From Giardia muris (lineage: Eukaryota; Fornicata; Diplomonadida; Hexamitidae), in contig CM016929.1 of assembly GCA_006247105.1 (NCBI GenBank), positions 682,001-746,000 of the forward strand: 64,000 nucleotides of DNA, in the 5' to 3' direction. This document shows, in pieces, positions 1 to 8,274 of this stretch. The notes below the pieces were generated by a model. It made no database searches and was not told the DNA's origin. It saw only the letters and a program-made list of their open reading frames with translations. The translations under genes were made by a program, and so were the position numbers. Position 1 is the stretch's first letter; each line of letters opens with the position of its first letter.

Positions 1-2903
1 GTTGGGGGAACCTTGGCACAGACAGGCTCGGGTAGGCTTTCTAGATTGAAGATGAGGACGCTGCTGCACAACTCCAAGAGGGTTGAGAGCCGCATTACGC
101 AATAATCCAGTCGGACGGTGTCGTCCTCCTCGTACAAATCATCATCCCCAGCATCACAATACACCTCCTCGTAAACCCGCTTCCTGGGCTTCAGGACCGT
201 CTCATCAATGACCTTGTAGCCACGGATCTCCCGCCCCTTCGCCTTCCCCACGGTTGGAGTCTTTGCTGGCTTCAAAAGAACCTCAGGTGCGTCAAGTGAG
301 GAGGGTTCCCGTGGAAGGTTTAGAGGAGCCTCCGACTGTTCTGCTCCTGGACCACCTTCGGGAATATCCTCAAGTGGTTCTCCTCTCGTGCTTGGAAGAT
401 CTTGACTGCTGGAGGTGGTTCCACGGACCTGAAGCTTGGTTAGAAGAGACGTCGTCCGCATCAACCGTTCCTGCTCGTCAAGCGCTGCGATGACGTCATC
501 GCGCTTCATTGCCCGTAACTCATCCACCCCAAGCTTCAGGATATCGACGGTCTTCTTTGTTTCATCATCGTTCCAAGGCGATGGTGGAAGGCCCGCGGGG
601 AAGTTCGCAGGGTCAAAGGGCTTGAAGAGTACGAGCTTATGTCCTGGAAGGTAGCTCTGGTTTGCCAGAGAAACGCTTTGGCGCATCCTTTGGAGCTTGA
701 CAAGGGCCTTATGGGCGGTAGCGGCCTTACTCGTCATCCGTGTCTTGTTAGTCTTCGTTGTATGGATGGAGGGTGCACCCAGATGCTTTCCAAGCGTCAT
801 GGTGCCGTGAGGGTCATAAAAGGAGCCCATCCCAAGCCGGGTATGCATTCCCTCTCCAGTTGCACTGCCTTGCATCAAGGCGCGACTGGAGGAAAGGCCT
901 GATACACTACTGTTCGTTCCTAGACCAGGATTGATAAGGATTGGCCCGAACATCGTCGCCCCTTCTGTCGAACCAACGTTGTAACGACCAATGTTGTAGC
1001 GGGCGGGGTACTTGCGCTCAAGCAGGCGATAAAGCTTCAATTGGCGTTCGACCGCATAAGTCTGGACGAAATCTTGCTCGTGTTCATCCAAATCATCAGT
1101 CAGAAGAATGGAAAGGATGGGGTCTGGGGTGGACAATTTGACGAAGATCTGATCAATATTGAACTCCTCCAGCGTATCAAAGGGTGAGGAATCCATGGAA
1201 TCGCCAAGGGCCTCATGATGAAGGATTGATCTCAAAGCTTTCATGCGGTTAGGTGACCTTCCGAAAAGGCTCGGAGAGGGCTGGCGAATACTGGCTGCGA
1301 AGGATTCGATCTCGTCGAAGTCGCATGGGTGCGAGTCTTGAGTTCTTTGCTCCTGGGAACAGGTAGTGTTGCGTTGACGTGACCCAGTGGTTACCATATG
1401 ACGATCGAAATATTGCTTACGGGAGTACTCGCTTTCGTCCATTACTAGGACGTCAAGGATCCCGAGCGAGAGAGGATATTGAAGCGTCGTCTCCTTCGCA
1501 ATGGTCTCCTCGAAGAGATCAAGCAAGAAGATCGACGTTGGAGCCTCATCACTGCGTGCTTGGGAGCTAGGATTGTATACATCACGAGGACTAGAAGCCT
1601 CGTCGGCTAAGGAGCTACGCGCAAGCCGTAAGCTATAGATCTTATCCTGTCCCCCATCTGGTGCCGTCTCCTGACTTGTGTACGAACACTGTCCACGTGG
1701 GTTTGCCGTATGCATTTCATCGGCGCCCTCGTTGAGACTAAAGTCGTCGATCAAACGATGAAACAGAGGAGAGCGCCGAACCCCAACATTCTGAGATCGC
1801 AGAAAATGTTGACGATATCGATCACGAAGAACCCCGAACAACGTCGGGAACTCGAAAAATGATAGGACATTGCTCGGCGTCGGGGAGAAGTTTGAGAGGA
1901 AGATACGGACGGTATTCGCATCCACTGCCCCTAGGGTGAGTTTGAGACGATTGAAACGGCTGAAAGGACTGATCAGGAAGCTATAGGGGTCATTCGGAGA
2001 ACAGTCCATCCCCATGGCAAGCATGCTCGCCCAATGCAAGTCTGCGGTGTACGTAGCCTCTCCCTCATGTATCTTGACCTGCTGCATCAGATAGTAGTAA
2101 GAACAGGCGTGTGGGTCTGTAGGAAAGGGTGCGGGCTTACAAACCTGCGGAACCTCGGACTTCTCCTGCGATCCCGTCTGCTCCTCCTCCTGTGGAGGCT
2201 CCGCTCGCTTGTAATTGACTAGGGGCAGACAATATTTGTCTCCCCCATTCAACAAACCGAAGAGAAGGGTGCTCTTCTCCTTCGAGGTCGTCAAGGCCTC
2301 CAAGGGAGAGCCGAATAGGTCGCTGTTGCCCTTGAAGTATGTGGAAATGGAGAAATAAGGGAGACGCGCGGCCAGATATGGAAGGGTTAAGGAGAGTCTC
2401 AAGGATGCAAGGGAAAAGGAGACCCCATGGGGAATGGTGATTGGGTCTTCGGGATCGAGGTTCAAGAGGGTGGCGTACACGTGTTGGAAGAGGGTTGGAG
2501 CAAGAGACTGAAGAGCATCGGCTTCTTGAAAGGTGCTGTACTCCAGGCTCGGGTATTGGACCGCGTCTGAGAGGGCCGGAGTATATTCGTTGTTCCTAAG
2601 TGCCATTGATGGTGGTAAGATCATTGAGGCCATACCAGTACCGCCGACACTCTTCCCCCCTTTCGCGGGAGGGGCACGCATGTCACTAGGGACATCCGAC
2701 CGCGTCGAACACCGCTCGAGAGAGGTAGTATCCCCAGCTAATGGTAGGTATTGACGAACATCATTGACGATCAAAGGGTCACCGGAGGAGACTAGTACGG
2801 TGTGGGTTCCAAGCTCTCCCGAAACCCGGGCCTTCTGCAGGGCCAGAGTCTCGACTGCTAGGAGCAGCTCATTGGAAGATCCCGGTATGACTTTCTTCGA
2901 CAT
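1..2903 (-). CDS. Large hypothetical protein, 3' end outside the window
   Basis: The minus-strand frame starting at the ATG at 2901-2903 stays open to the left edge, so at least 967 residues are encoded and the C-terminus is missing. I checked the whole frame for stops and found none. The N-terminus begins MSKKVIPGSSNE. The middle is rich in Ser, Pro and acidic residues and the visible C-terminal part has basic and acidic patches. I see no signal peptide, convincing membrane segment or known domain. The start lies one base after the stop codon of the YbaK-like gene upstream on the same strand, so the two are packed head to tail. Function unknown; that it is a real gene rests on the long open frame. 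Confidence 0.75.
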   Translation of the reverse strand, partial: MSKKVIPGSSNELLLAVETLALQKARVSGELGTHTVLVSSGDPLIVNDVRQYLPLAGDTTSLERCSTRSDVPSDMRAPPAKGGKSVGGTGMASMILPPSMALRNNEYTPALSDAVQYPSLEYSTFQEADALQSLAPTLFQHVYATLLNLDPEDPITIPHGVSFSLASLRLSLTLPYLAARLPYFSISTYFKGNSDLFGSPLEALTTSKEKSTLLFGLLNGGDKYCLPLVNYKRAEPPQEEEQTGSQEKSEVPQVCKPAPFPTDPHACSYYYLMQQVKIHEGEATYTADLHWASMLAMGMDCSPNDPYSFLISPFSRFNRLKLTLGAVDANTVRIFLSNFSPTPSNVLSFFEFPTLFGVLRDRYRQHFLRSQNVGVRRSPLFHRLIDDFSLNEGADEMHTANPRGQCSYTSQETAPDGGQDKIYSLRLARSSLADEASSPRDVYNPSSQARSDEAPTSIFLLDLFEETIAKETTLQYPLSLGILDVLVMDESEYSRKQYFDRHMVTTGSRQRNTTCSQEQRTQDSHPCDFDEIESFAASIRQPSPSLFGRSPNRMKALRSILHHEALGDSMDSSPFDTLEEFNIDQIFVKLSTPDPILSILLTDDLDEHEQDFVQTYAVERQLKLYRLLERKYPARYNIGRYNVGSTEGATMFGPILINPGLGTNSSVSGLSSSRALMQGSATGEGMHTRLGMGSFYDPHGTMTLGKHLGAPSIHTTKTNKTRMTSKAATAHKALVKLQRMRQSVSLANQSYLPGHKLVLFKPFDPANFPAGLPPSPWNDDETKKTVDILKLGVDELRAMKRDDVIAALDEQERLMRTTSLLTKLQVRGTTSSSQDLPSTRGEPLEDIPEGGPGAEQSEAPLNLPREPSSLDAPEVLLKPAKTPTVGKAKGREIRGYKVIDETVLKPRKRVYEEVYCDAGDDDLYEEDDTVRLDYCVMRLSTLLELCSSVLIFNLESLPEPVCAKVPP

Positions 2904-2904
2904 T

Positions 2905-3564
2905 TTATTCGCGCTGGACACTTTCAGGAGTGTTGGCGTCAGAGTTGGCGTTATCCGCACAATTGATGATGATTGGTTGCAAGATATGAGAAAGGTCCGA
3001 GACGGATACCATGACCTTCGTCGTAGGCTCAAGTCCACCCACCCACACATAAGGAAGTTCCAATATGGCTGCGTCGACGACGACGGGGATGGGGGTGCGG
3101 AGCCCAATTGGTCCAATCCCATTGTGCGGAGCCCCAGTTAAAGCTGTAGCCGTCTCCTCATCTGCAAACCTCCAAGTAAAATCATTCTTTGTTAGGTTTG
3201 CATAGTTCGGATCTGTACGTGCCAATTGCCTCATGGCGGTGTGGAACCGTGCGCTTGAGAAGCGTCTTACATATTGAACGAGGATGAGATAGTACCTGGA
3301 AAAGATTGGGGCACGCGCATCAAGAGGCGCCTTGGTATTTTCGAGGACTATGCTCTTAATAAGGAACGCCGTGCTTGGACAAGGGTCAAGGAGAGAAGGC
3401 CTCCTCTCTAACGGTAAGTCGTAATAATTAGTGGGAGTCTTCATGGCCTTCAGCCTAGGAAACCCTTGCCGATACCCCAGGGCCAGGACGGAGAGGCAGT
3501 CCAGATCGTCGGGGACGCCGAGCAGACGCGTTAAGGCGCTCACCTTCTCCTGAAGCCGCTCCAT
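2905..3564 (-). CDS. YbaK/ProX-like (aminoacyl-tRNA deacylase-type) domain protein
   Basis: 219 residues from the ATG at 3562-3564; a GTG one codon upstream is less likely. The C-terminal half resembles the YbaK/EbsC/ProX fold: a stretch around NGIGPIGLRTPIPVVVDAAI, then LPYVWVGGLEPTTKVMVSVSDL, matches the family pattern of a Gly-Pro turn, a strand with a V-D pair and the VGGG-like loop followed by a 'dL' strand. Family members hydrolyse mischarged aminoacyl-tRNAs or are inactive relatives. The first 100 residues are helical and not part of the canonical domain. Lone eukaryotic copies are poorly characterised, so the substrate is unknown. The gene runs head to tail into the large unknown gene below it and diverges from the pseudokinase gene at 3623 across 58 bases. 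Confidence 0.6.
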   Translation of the reverse strand: MERLQEKVSALTRLLGVPDDLDCLSVLALGYRQGFPRLKAMKTPTNYYDLPLERRPSLLDPCPSTAFLIKSIVLENTKAPLDARAPIFSRYYLILVQYVRRFSSARFHTAMRQLARTDPNYANLTKNDFTWRFADEETATALTGAPHNGIGPIGLRTPIPVVVDAAILELPYVWVGGLEPTTKVMVSVSDLSHILQPIIINCADNANSDANTPESVQRE

Positions 3565-3622
3565 CACGCTTTCTTTCTTCTTCTATCTCAGAGTATTTAG
3601 GCTCGCTAAAATCATTCTAAGA

Positions 3623-6517
3623 ATGCCTCGTACGAAGCTGATGTGCGCCGCCCTCAAGGGAGACGTTGACGAAGTACGGGAGCACCTTCATGAGGTCCGG
3701 CAATCGGACGAGTATGGGAAGACCGCCCTCATGCTTGCCTTGACACATCGGCATGTGGAATGCGCCATGGTCCTTGCCCCCTTCGAGGTGGCTCGCCAGG
3801 ACGGCTTCAACTGGTCGGCCCTTCATTACGCCGCCAAATATAATGTCCCCGATGTCATCCCGATTCTTCTCCCTTGGGAGGCCAAAAATCTCGATAATAC
3901 TGGCCAGACGGCCTTGATGCGCGCTGCGTTTAATGGGAATCTCGAGTGCGCACGTCTACTCTTACCGGAGGCGGGAATGCAGCTGGCACAAGACGATATC
4001 TATGGAAACCCAGCCGGAACGACCGCTTTAGTGTTGGGTATTCGTTACAACCAGCTGGCAGTCGTGCAGCTTCTTCTTCCCTATGAGGGGGCTATCCATA
4101 ATCAGAGTTATCAAATGGCCTTGCACCACGCAAAGGCAAATAGGTACACAGAGGTTCTCGCTCTTCTGGGTTCTAGTTCCGAGGGTCGTACTCGCGTGTC
4201 TCCACCACCGATCCCATCACGACCGGAACCCTACCCTCCAGACCTTCTCGCCGCCGCCGAGCGTGGAGATGTCACGGCTGTCAAGAAGTGTCTGTTGCAA
4301 GCGGGTCGTAGAACCGTCGCTCGCCAGACCGCCCTGATGCTGGCCGCGCAGAGAGGCCACGTGGACTGTGTGCGTGTTTTGGCACGGCGTGAGGCCAAGT
4401 TGTTTGATAAGAATGGCTGGACGGCACTCATGCACGCTGCTCACCATGACCAGGTTGGTTGCGCCCGCCTGCTCATCATGGAGGCAGGACTGCAATCGCA
4501 TGTAAGGGTCGGGAGTCTCGAGGAGGGGGTGACCGCGTTGATGATTGCGGCATATCATGGGCACTTCGATATAGTGGAGTTACTATGGCAATATGAGTGC
4601 GGAATTGTCGACGCTTGGGGAGACCGTGCCTTTGCCTATGCCCAGAAGGATCATCCAACGTTGAAGCGTAGAGATAAGAAAATCCTCGATTTCCTCGGGC
4701 CCGAGACTGGCCATGTGCCCATGCATCGCTCGCCTCCAAGCATTGACTCGGTCCTGGGTTTTATGGAGGATGATAAGGTACTGCCAGTACAGCCGTCAGA
4801 AGAATTCTCCAGATCCATAGGTGTGGTAGGCTCGATAGCTCATAGTCCCAATACATCCTCGTCACAAATCCAGGTAAAGAGGCCTTTCTTGGCCTCAGAT
4901 TCTAAAGCACCCCCTACACATACCTCTTCATCATATGGACCAGCTAATTCAATCCGTGCGCCTATTATCCTCGTCGCATCTACTGAGCCTGACAAGGAGG
5001 TTTCACCACTCCCTCACCAGACCTCTCCATCGAGGAGACAGCTAACAGATGCACATGGCGCTACATCTGACCAAGATAGACCGAATCAAACAGCCGAAGA
5101 AGTAATGCAGCTTAGAACTCTCGTCTCCACCCTCCAGAAGAGTGAGAAAGAGCTCAAGGAACAGCTGGCTAGGGCCAATACCGAGATAGCTCGCTTGACC
5201 GATATTTGTGAGCAGCTGCAGCAAGATGCCCCAGTGGGCAAAAAGGTACCAGATCTCATACAGGCAGCCATTGTGGGCGACCTTTCCAGGGCTCGAATGT
5301 GTATCTCTCAAGCTAGGACGCGCGACAAGAGCGGAAGGACGGCCTTAATGCACGCGGCCGAGTATGGGCAGGCAGACTTGGTCAAGGTTCTTCGTCCTCT
5401 TGAGGCACGTCTTCGGGATATGAAGGGCTGGACCGCCTTGATGTATGCTGCCGTACATGGGCACAAGGAATGTGTCACGCTTCTGTTGCTTGAGGCGGAC
5501 CTCGTTAATGAAGACGGAGAGAAGGCCCGAGATGTCTATGCTCTTTCGGGGGGAGAGGACTCCGAAATCACCGAATTGCTTCGGAAGGATCCACGTTTCA
5601 CCTATCTCCCCGTGGGATTGGGTTGCAAGATCACGGGGCGTCTCGGATATAGGAACAGTGTCGTCTATTCAGTATACTCCGAAACATTAGGGAATTGTGC
5701 TTTGAAGATCGTTCTTTACTTCGGGAATGACCCTGAGCTATTGGAGCGACGTCTTGACGGCCTATTGAGCCTTCAGAAGCACGTCCACCCCAACCTCCTT
5801 CGCTACCATGTTGTTCACAACGATACGGACGATGATAGCGTGTACTTGATCATGGACATGTGTGTAGAGGCCCTATTGGAACAGTTGCGTGCCCGTCGAA
5901 GTCAAAGGGCCGAGTATAGCAACGACGAGGTCCTCAGATACCTCCAAGACATCGCTGCGGGCCTCAAATACTTGCACGACAAAGGCACTCTTCATAAGGA
6001 CCTCTGCCCCGATAACGTCCTCATCAACTCCGATGGAACCTGTATCCTTGCAAATACCGGCATCGTCCGAGACTCAAACAAGTCCGGCGTTTACGCGACC
6101 AACGAGCTGGGAGTGTGCAGAGCACCTGAGGTCGATAGAAAAAGCACAAATTGTACCCCAGCCTCTGACATCTGGTCCTTGGGGATCATTGCGTATAGAC
6201 TCTGCACTGGGGCATATCCCCCCTTCGATTTCGATAGCGAAAACCTTGTCGCACTCAACGATAGGCCTGAGAGGCTCCAAACCTTGATAAAGCGGATGCT
6301 TTCCAAGGATCCAAGCACTCGCCCTTCCATCCAGGAAGTCTCCCAGCACTTAACTGACTTAACCGCGACCTCATATAGCCATCAGCATATTAAACACCTT
6401 TTTCACGAACGCGACACGGCCCTCTCGGAATTAAGGGCCGCACGTCGGCAAATCTCCATTCTCGAGAGGTCGCTTGGTTCACAAGCCCTGGACCACGAGC
6501 CGAGAGCCTCTAAGTGA
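3623..6517 (+). CDS. Ankyrin-repeat NEK-family pseudokinase
   Basis: 964 residues. Order: ankyrin repeats (about 1-205 and 215-360, with the Giardia-style TALMxAA repeat core), a Ser/Pro-rich linker, a coiled coil (about 490-545), more ankyrin repeats (about 555-640), a protein-kinase fold (about 660-930) and a short coiled-coil tail. The kinase looks catalytically dead. The ATP-site Lys is kept (ALK, K695), but the HRDLKPEN loop reads HKDLCPDN (791-798), with Cys795 replacing the catalytic-loop Lys, and the DFG motif reads NTG (811-813), which removes the Mg-binding Asp. An APE-like CRAPE motif remains. Giardia is known for a greatly expanded NEK family, many members of which are inactive and ankyrin-fused. 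The likely role is scaffolding or localisation rather than phosphorylation. The stop codon overlaps an AGTGAA polyadenylation-type signal. Confidence 0.9.
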   Translation: MPRTKLMCAALKGDVDEVREHLHEVRQSDEYGKTALMLALTHRHVECAMVLAPFEVARQDGFNWSALHYAAKYNVPDVIPILLPWEAKNLDNTGQTALMRAAFNGNLECARLLLPEAGMQLAQDDIYGNPAGTTALVLGIRYNQLAVVQLLLPYEGAIHNQSYQMALHHAKANRYTEVLALLGSSSEGRTRVSPPPIPSRPEPYPPDLLAAAERGDVTAVKKCLLQAGRRTVARQTALMLAAQRGHVDCVRVLARREAKLFDKNGWTALMHAAHHDQVGCARLLIMEAGLQSHVRVGSLEEGVTALMIAAYHGHFDIVELLWQYECGIVDAWGDRAFAYAQKDHPTLKRRDKKILDFLGPETGHVPMHRSPPSIDSVLGFMEDDKVLPVQPSEEFSRSIGVVGSIAHSPNTSSSQIQVKRPFLASDSKAPPTHTSSSYGPANSIRAPIILVASTEPDKEVSPLPHQTSPSRRQLTDAHGATSDQDRPNQTAEEVMQLRTLVSTLQKSEKELKEQLARANTEIARLTDICEQLQQDAPVGKKVPDLIQAAIVGDLSRARMCISQARTRDKSGRTALMHAAEYGQADLVKVLRPLEARLRDMKGWTALMYAAVHGHKECVTLLLLEADLVNEDGEKARDVYALSGGEDSEITELLRKDPRFTYLPVGLGCKITGRLGYRNSVVYSVYSETLGNCALKIVLYFGNDPELLERRLDGLLSLQKHVHPNLLRYHVVHNDTDDDSVYLIMDMCVEALLEQLRARRSQRAEYSNDEVLRYLQDIAAGLKYLHDKGTLHKDLCPDNVLINSDGTCILANTGIVRDSNKSGVYATNELGVCRAPEVDRKSTNCTPASDIWSLGIIAYRLCTGAYPPFDFDSENLVALNDRPERLQTLIKRMLSKDPSTRPSIQEVSQHLTDLTATSYSHQHIKHLFHERDTALSELRAARRQISILERSLGSQALDHEPRASK

Positions 6518-6518
6518 A
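6513..6518 (+). terminator. AGTGAA polyadenylation-type signal overlapping the pseudokinase stop codon
   Basis: The gene ends TCTAAGTGAAAGG; the TGA stop is inside AGTGAA, matching AGTRAA. Confidence 0.55.
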
Positions 6519-6535
6519 AGGGTCGTTCATACGCC

Positions 6536-7891
6536 TCAGGCAGTGGCCGGCCTGAAGTGAGCGACGTCGGATACAACCCGGACGCTGTCCATGTCCATGT
6601 CTGTCCCATATGGCCGTACCAGGATGAGAGATCGGGTGTACTCGAGCGGAATGCCCGTGCCCGCGGGGGTACGCCGCGTACGTAGCTCAGCCCTTCCTGA
6701 ACACGAGAAGACAAACTGGATCAGGTGAGTCGAACCCTCACTGAACGCCTGTTGGCAGTAGGGGTTTTGCACGACGGCGCAGATGATCCCCGTGATCTCT
6801 GGTGCAGGCCCAGGGAAAATGATGCGCCCACCTAGGGCCGAGCTCATCTCGCGTAGATAGAGGTTTGCGGGTCCCCGCAATATATAAGCCTCCCGGTCTG
6901 AGAGGGTAATGACGTGGCAGACCTGAGAGACAGCATCTGCGGTAAGTCCAAACGCCGCGGCTTGAAGGGTGCAGCACGCGTCTAGGGCGGAGCTGTCTCC
7001 ATTGCAGACTGCGCCGCAGAGCCGCCCGTAAAACTCCTTAAAGAGTCGGTAGGGGCTCTGGCGCGGCAGAGAAGGTAGTTCTCGCGGAATAACGAGGAGC
7101 TTGAACGGATAGTTCCCCGCGGCCCGGACGAAGGCCTGGGTCTTCACCACGGGGTTGTCTGTCACGATGACGGAGGAGAGTTGCCGGACATATCGTAGCT
7201 TGTCAAGCTCGCGGACATCGCGGAGCTCGTTAGATGCGAGGGAGAGGTTTCGGAGGTCGCCAGCGTTCTTCAGGCCCGTCGGGCAAGTCAGGGCATGCAA
7301 GTCGCTCAGCTTATTCCCCTCGAGGAGAAGCGTATGGACCTTCTCCTGGGCCAAGTACTCAACTATAACATTCGTCTGCCCCAAGTCAACCAGAGAGAGG
7401 GCCCGCTTCTTCAGGTCCTGGACCAGCTGTGGTGCCAGCTGTCCCTCGTTGCAGCGGAGGTACTTCTCGACCCAGGCCTCATAGCGCTCTGCGCCATTGG
7501 AGAGGTCAAGGACAAGAACGCCGGTGAGGGCATTCCGCACGGTGCGGCTTCGAAGGAACGCCTTGAAGGCCGCGGCCTGTTCTGAAGGAAGTTCAACCCG
7601 AGAGATCTGCGAGACTTGAACCTCGGGAGCGGGCCCGAGCGCCGCAAGTTCCCTTGCCCGCGCTAACTCCTGTAGGCGTGCGGCAAGGGAGTCTGTGCAC
7701 GTGAAGCAGAGGGTATGCCCATGCGGGCGGACCGACGTGAAATGGCCGCGATAGGCGGCCCCGACAGCGGCGAGCACGGCGCCCGTCGCCTCCTCCCCGC
7801 CCGCAAACCGTGCCGCGTGGCGGACAGTCACCTTCTTGGTCCGGGGTAGGGTGGCTTCGGGGCTCGCGCTCGCGGTCAAGGCCTGCTCCAT
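6536..7891 (-). CDS. NXF1/Mex67-like mRNA export factor (LRR + NTF2-like)
   Basis: 451 residues from the ATG at 7889-7891; another in-frame ATG at 7910-7912 would add seven residues. The N-terminal ~100 residues may be a divergent RNA-binding fold. Residues about 165-290 hold leucine-rich repeats (VHTLLLEGNKLSDL, LRNLSLASNELRDV) ending in the LRR cap typical of TAP proteins. From about 300 to 445 an NTF2-like domain begins LFKEFYGRLCGAV. This order is the NXF1/Mex67 signature; the usual C-terminal UBA-like domain is not visible. The family exports mRNA through nuclear pores, with p15/Mtr2 binding the NTF2-like domain. The gene diverges from the dynein light chain gene across only 25 bases and ends 18 bases from the convergent pseudokinase gene. 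Confidence 0.75.
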   Translation of the reverse strand: MEQALTASASPEATLPRTKKVTVRHAARFAGGEEATGAVLAAVGAAYRGHFTSVRPHGHTLCFTCTDSLAARLQELARARELAALGPAPEVQVSQISRVELPSEQAAAFKAFLRSRTVRNALTGVLVLDLSNGAERYEAWVEKYLRCNEGQLAPQLVQDLKKRALSLVDLGQTNVIVEYLAQEKVHTLLLEGNKLSDLHALTCPTGLKNAGDLRNLSLASNELRDVRELDKLRYVRQLSSVIVTDNPVVKTQAFVRAAGNYPFKLLVIPRELPSLPRQSPYRLFKEFYGRLCGAVCNGDSSALDACCTLQAAAFGLTADAVSQVCHVITLSDREAYILRGPANLYLREMSSALGGRIIFPGPAPEITGIICAVVQNPYCQQAFSEGSTHLIQFVFSCSGRAELRTRRTPAGTGIPLEYTRSLILVRPYGTDMDMDSVRVVSDVAHFRPATA

Positions 7892-7916
7892 GAGTCTTTT
7901 TGAAATCTGCATTAAA
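7892..7916. promoter_or_regulatory. Short AT-rich divergent promoter
   Basis: The 25 bases between the NXF1-like and LC8 start codons are much more AT-rich than the surrounding sequence and must contain initiation sites for both strands unless one promoter lies inside the other gene. Short A/T-rich initiators next to the start codon are the known Giardia promoter style. No specific factor site can be named. Confidence 0.5.
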
Positions 7917-8216
7917 ATGAGCGACGACGAGGACAATTTCATCAACAGCACCAACTACCCGCTCCTCATCGACTGCGACATGAACGAAGAGGAGCGGGCA
8001 GAGGCGACGGAGGTTATCGTGACGGCTGTCGAGAAGTTCCCGGGAGATCCGGAACAGGCGGCACGATTCGTCAAAGAGGGCCTTGACAAGAAGTTTGGGC
8101 AGCATTTTCACGTCTGTGTCGGGAATTCCTTCGGGTACTCGATCGATAACGAGGTTGGGCACAAGATCGCGATGTCATACGGGATGACCGGGGTAATCGC
8201 CTTCAAGGCCTGTTGA
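7917..8216 (+). CDS. LC8/DNAL4-type dynein light chain
   Basis: 99 residues beginning MSDDEDNF. The sequence follows the LC8 family throughout: an acidic N-terminus, a helix with EATEVIVTAVEKF, a second helix with AARFVKEGLDKKFG, then the strand HFHVCVGNSFGYSI equivalent to the LC8 WHCIVGRNFGS segment, and a final hydrophobic strand ending VIAFKAC. LC8 proteins dimerise and bind short linear motifs in dynein intermediate chains and many other partners. The slightly long N-terminus and the divergent second half suggest the axonemal DNAL4-like branch rather than canonical LC8. I chose the start just after the AT-rich stretch ending ATTAAA; earlier in-frame codons would run into the NXF1-like gene on the other strand. 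Confidence 0.9.
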   Translation: MSDDEDNFINSTNYPLLIDCDMNEEERAEATEVIVTAVEKFPGDPEQAARFVKEGLDKKFGQHFHVCVGNSFGYSIDNEVGHKIAMSYGMTGVIAFKAC

Positions 8217-8274
8217 GCTCCTAGATGACGGCGTAGCTCTCCACGTCCTTCATCGCCGCTCCTGGAGTGAAAAA

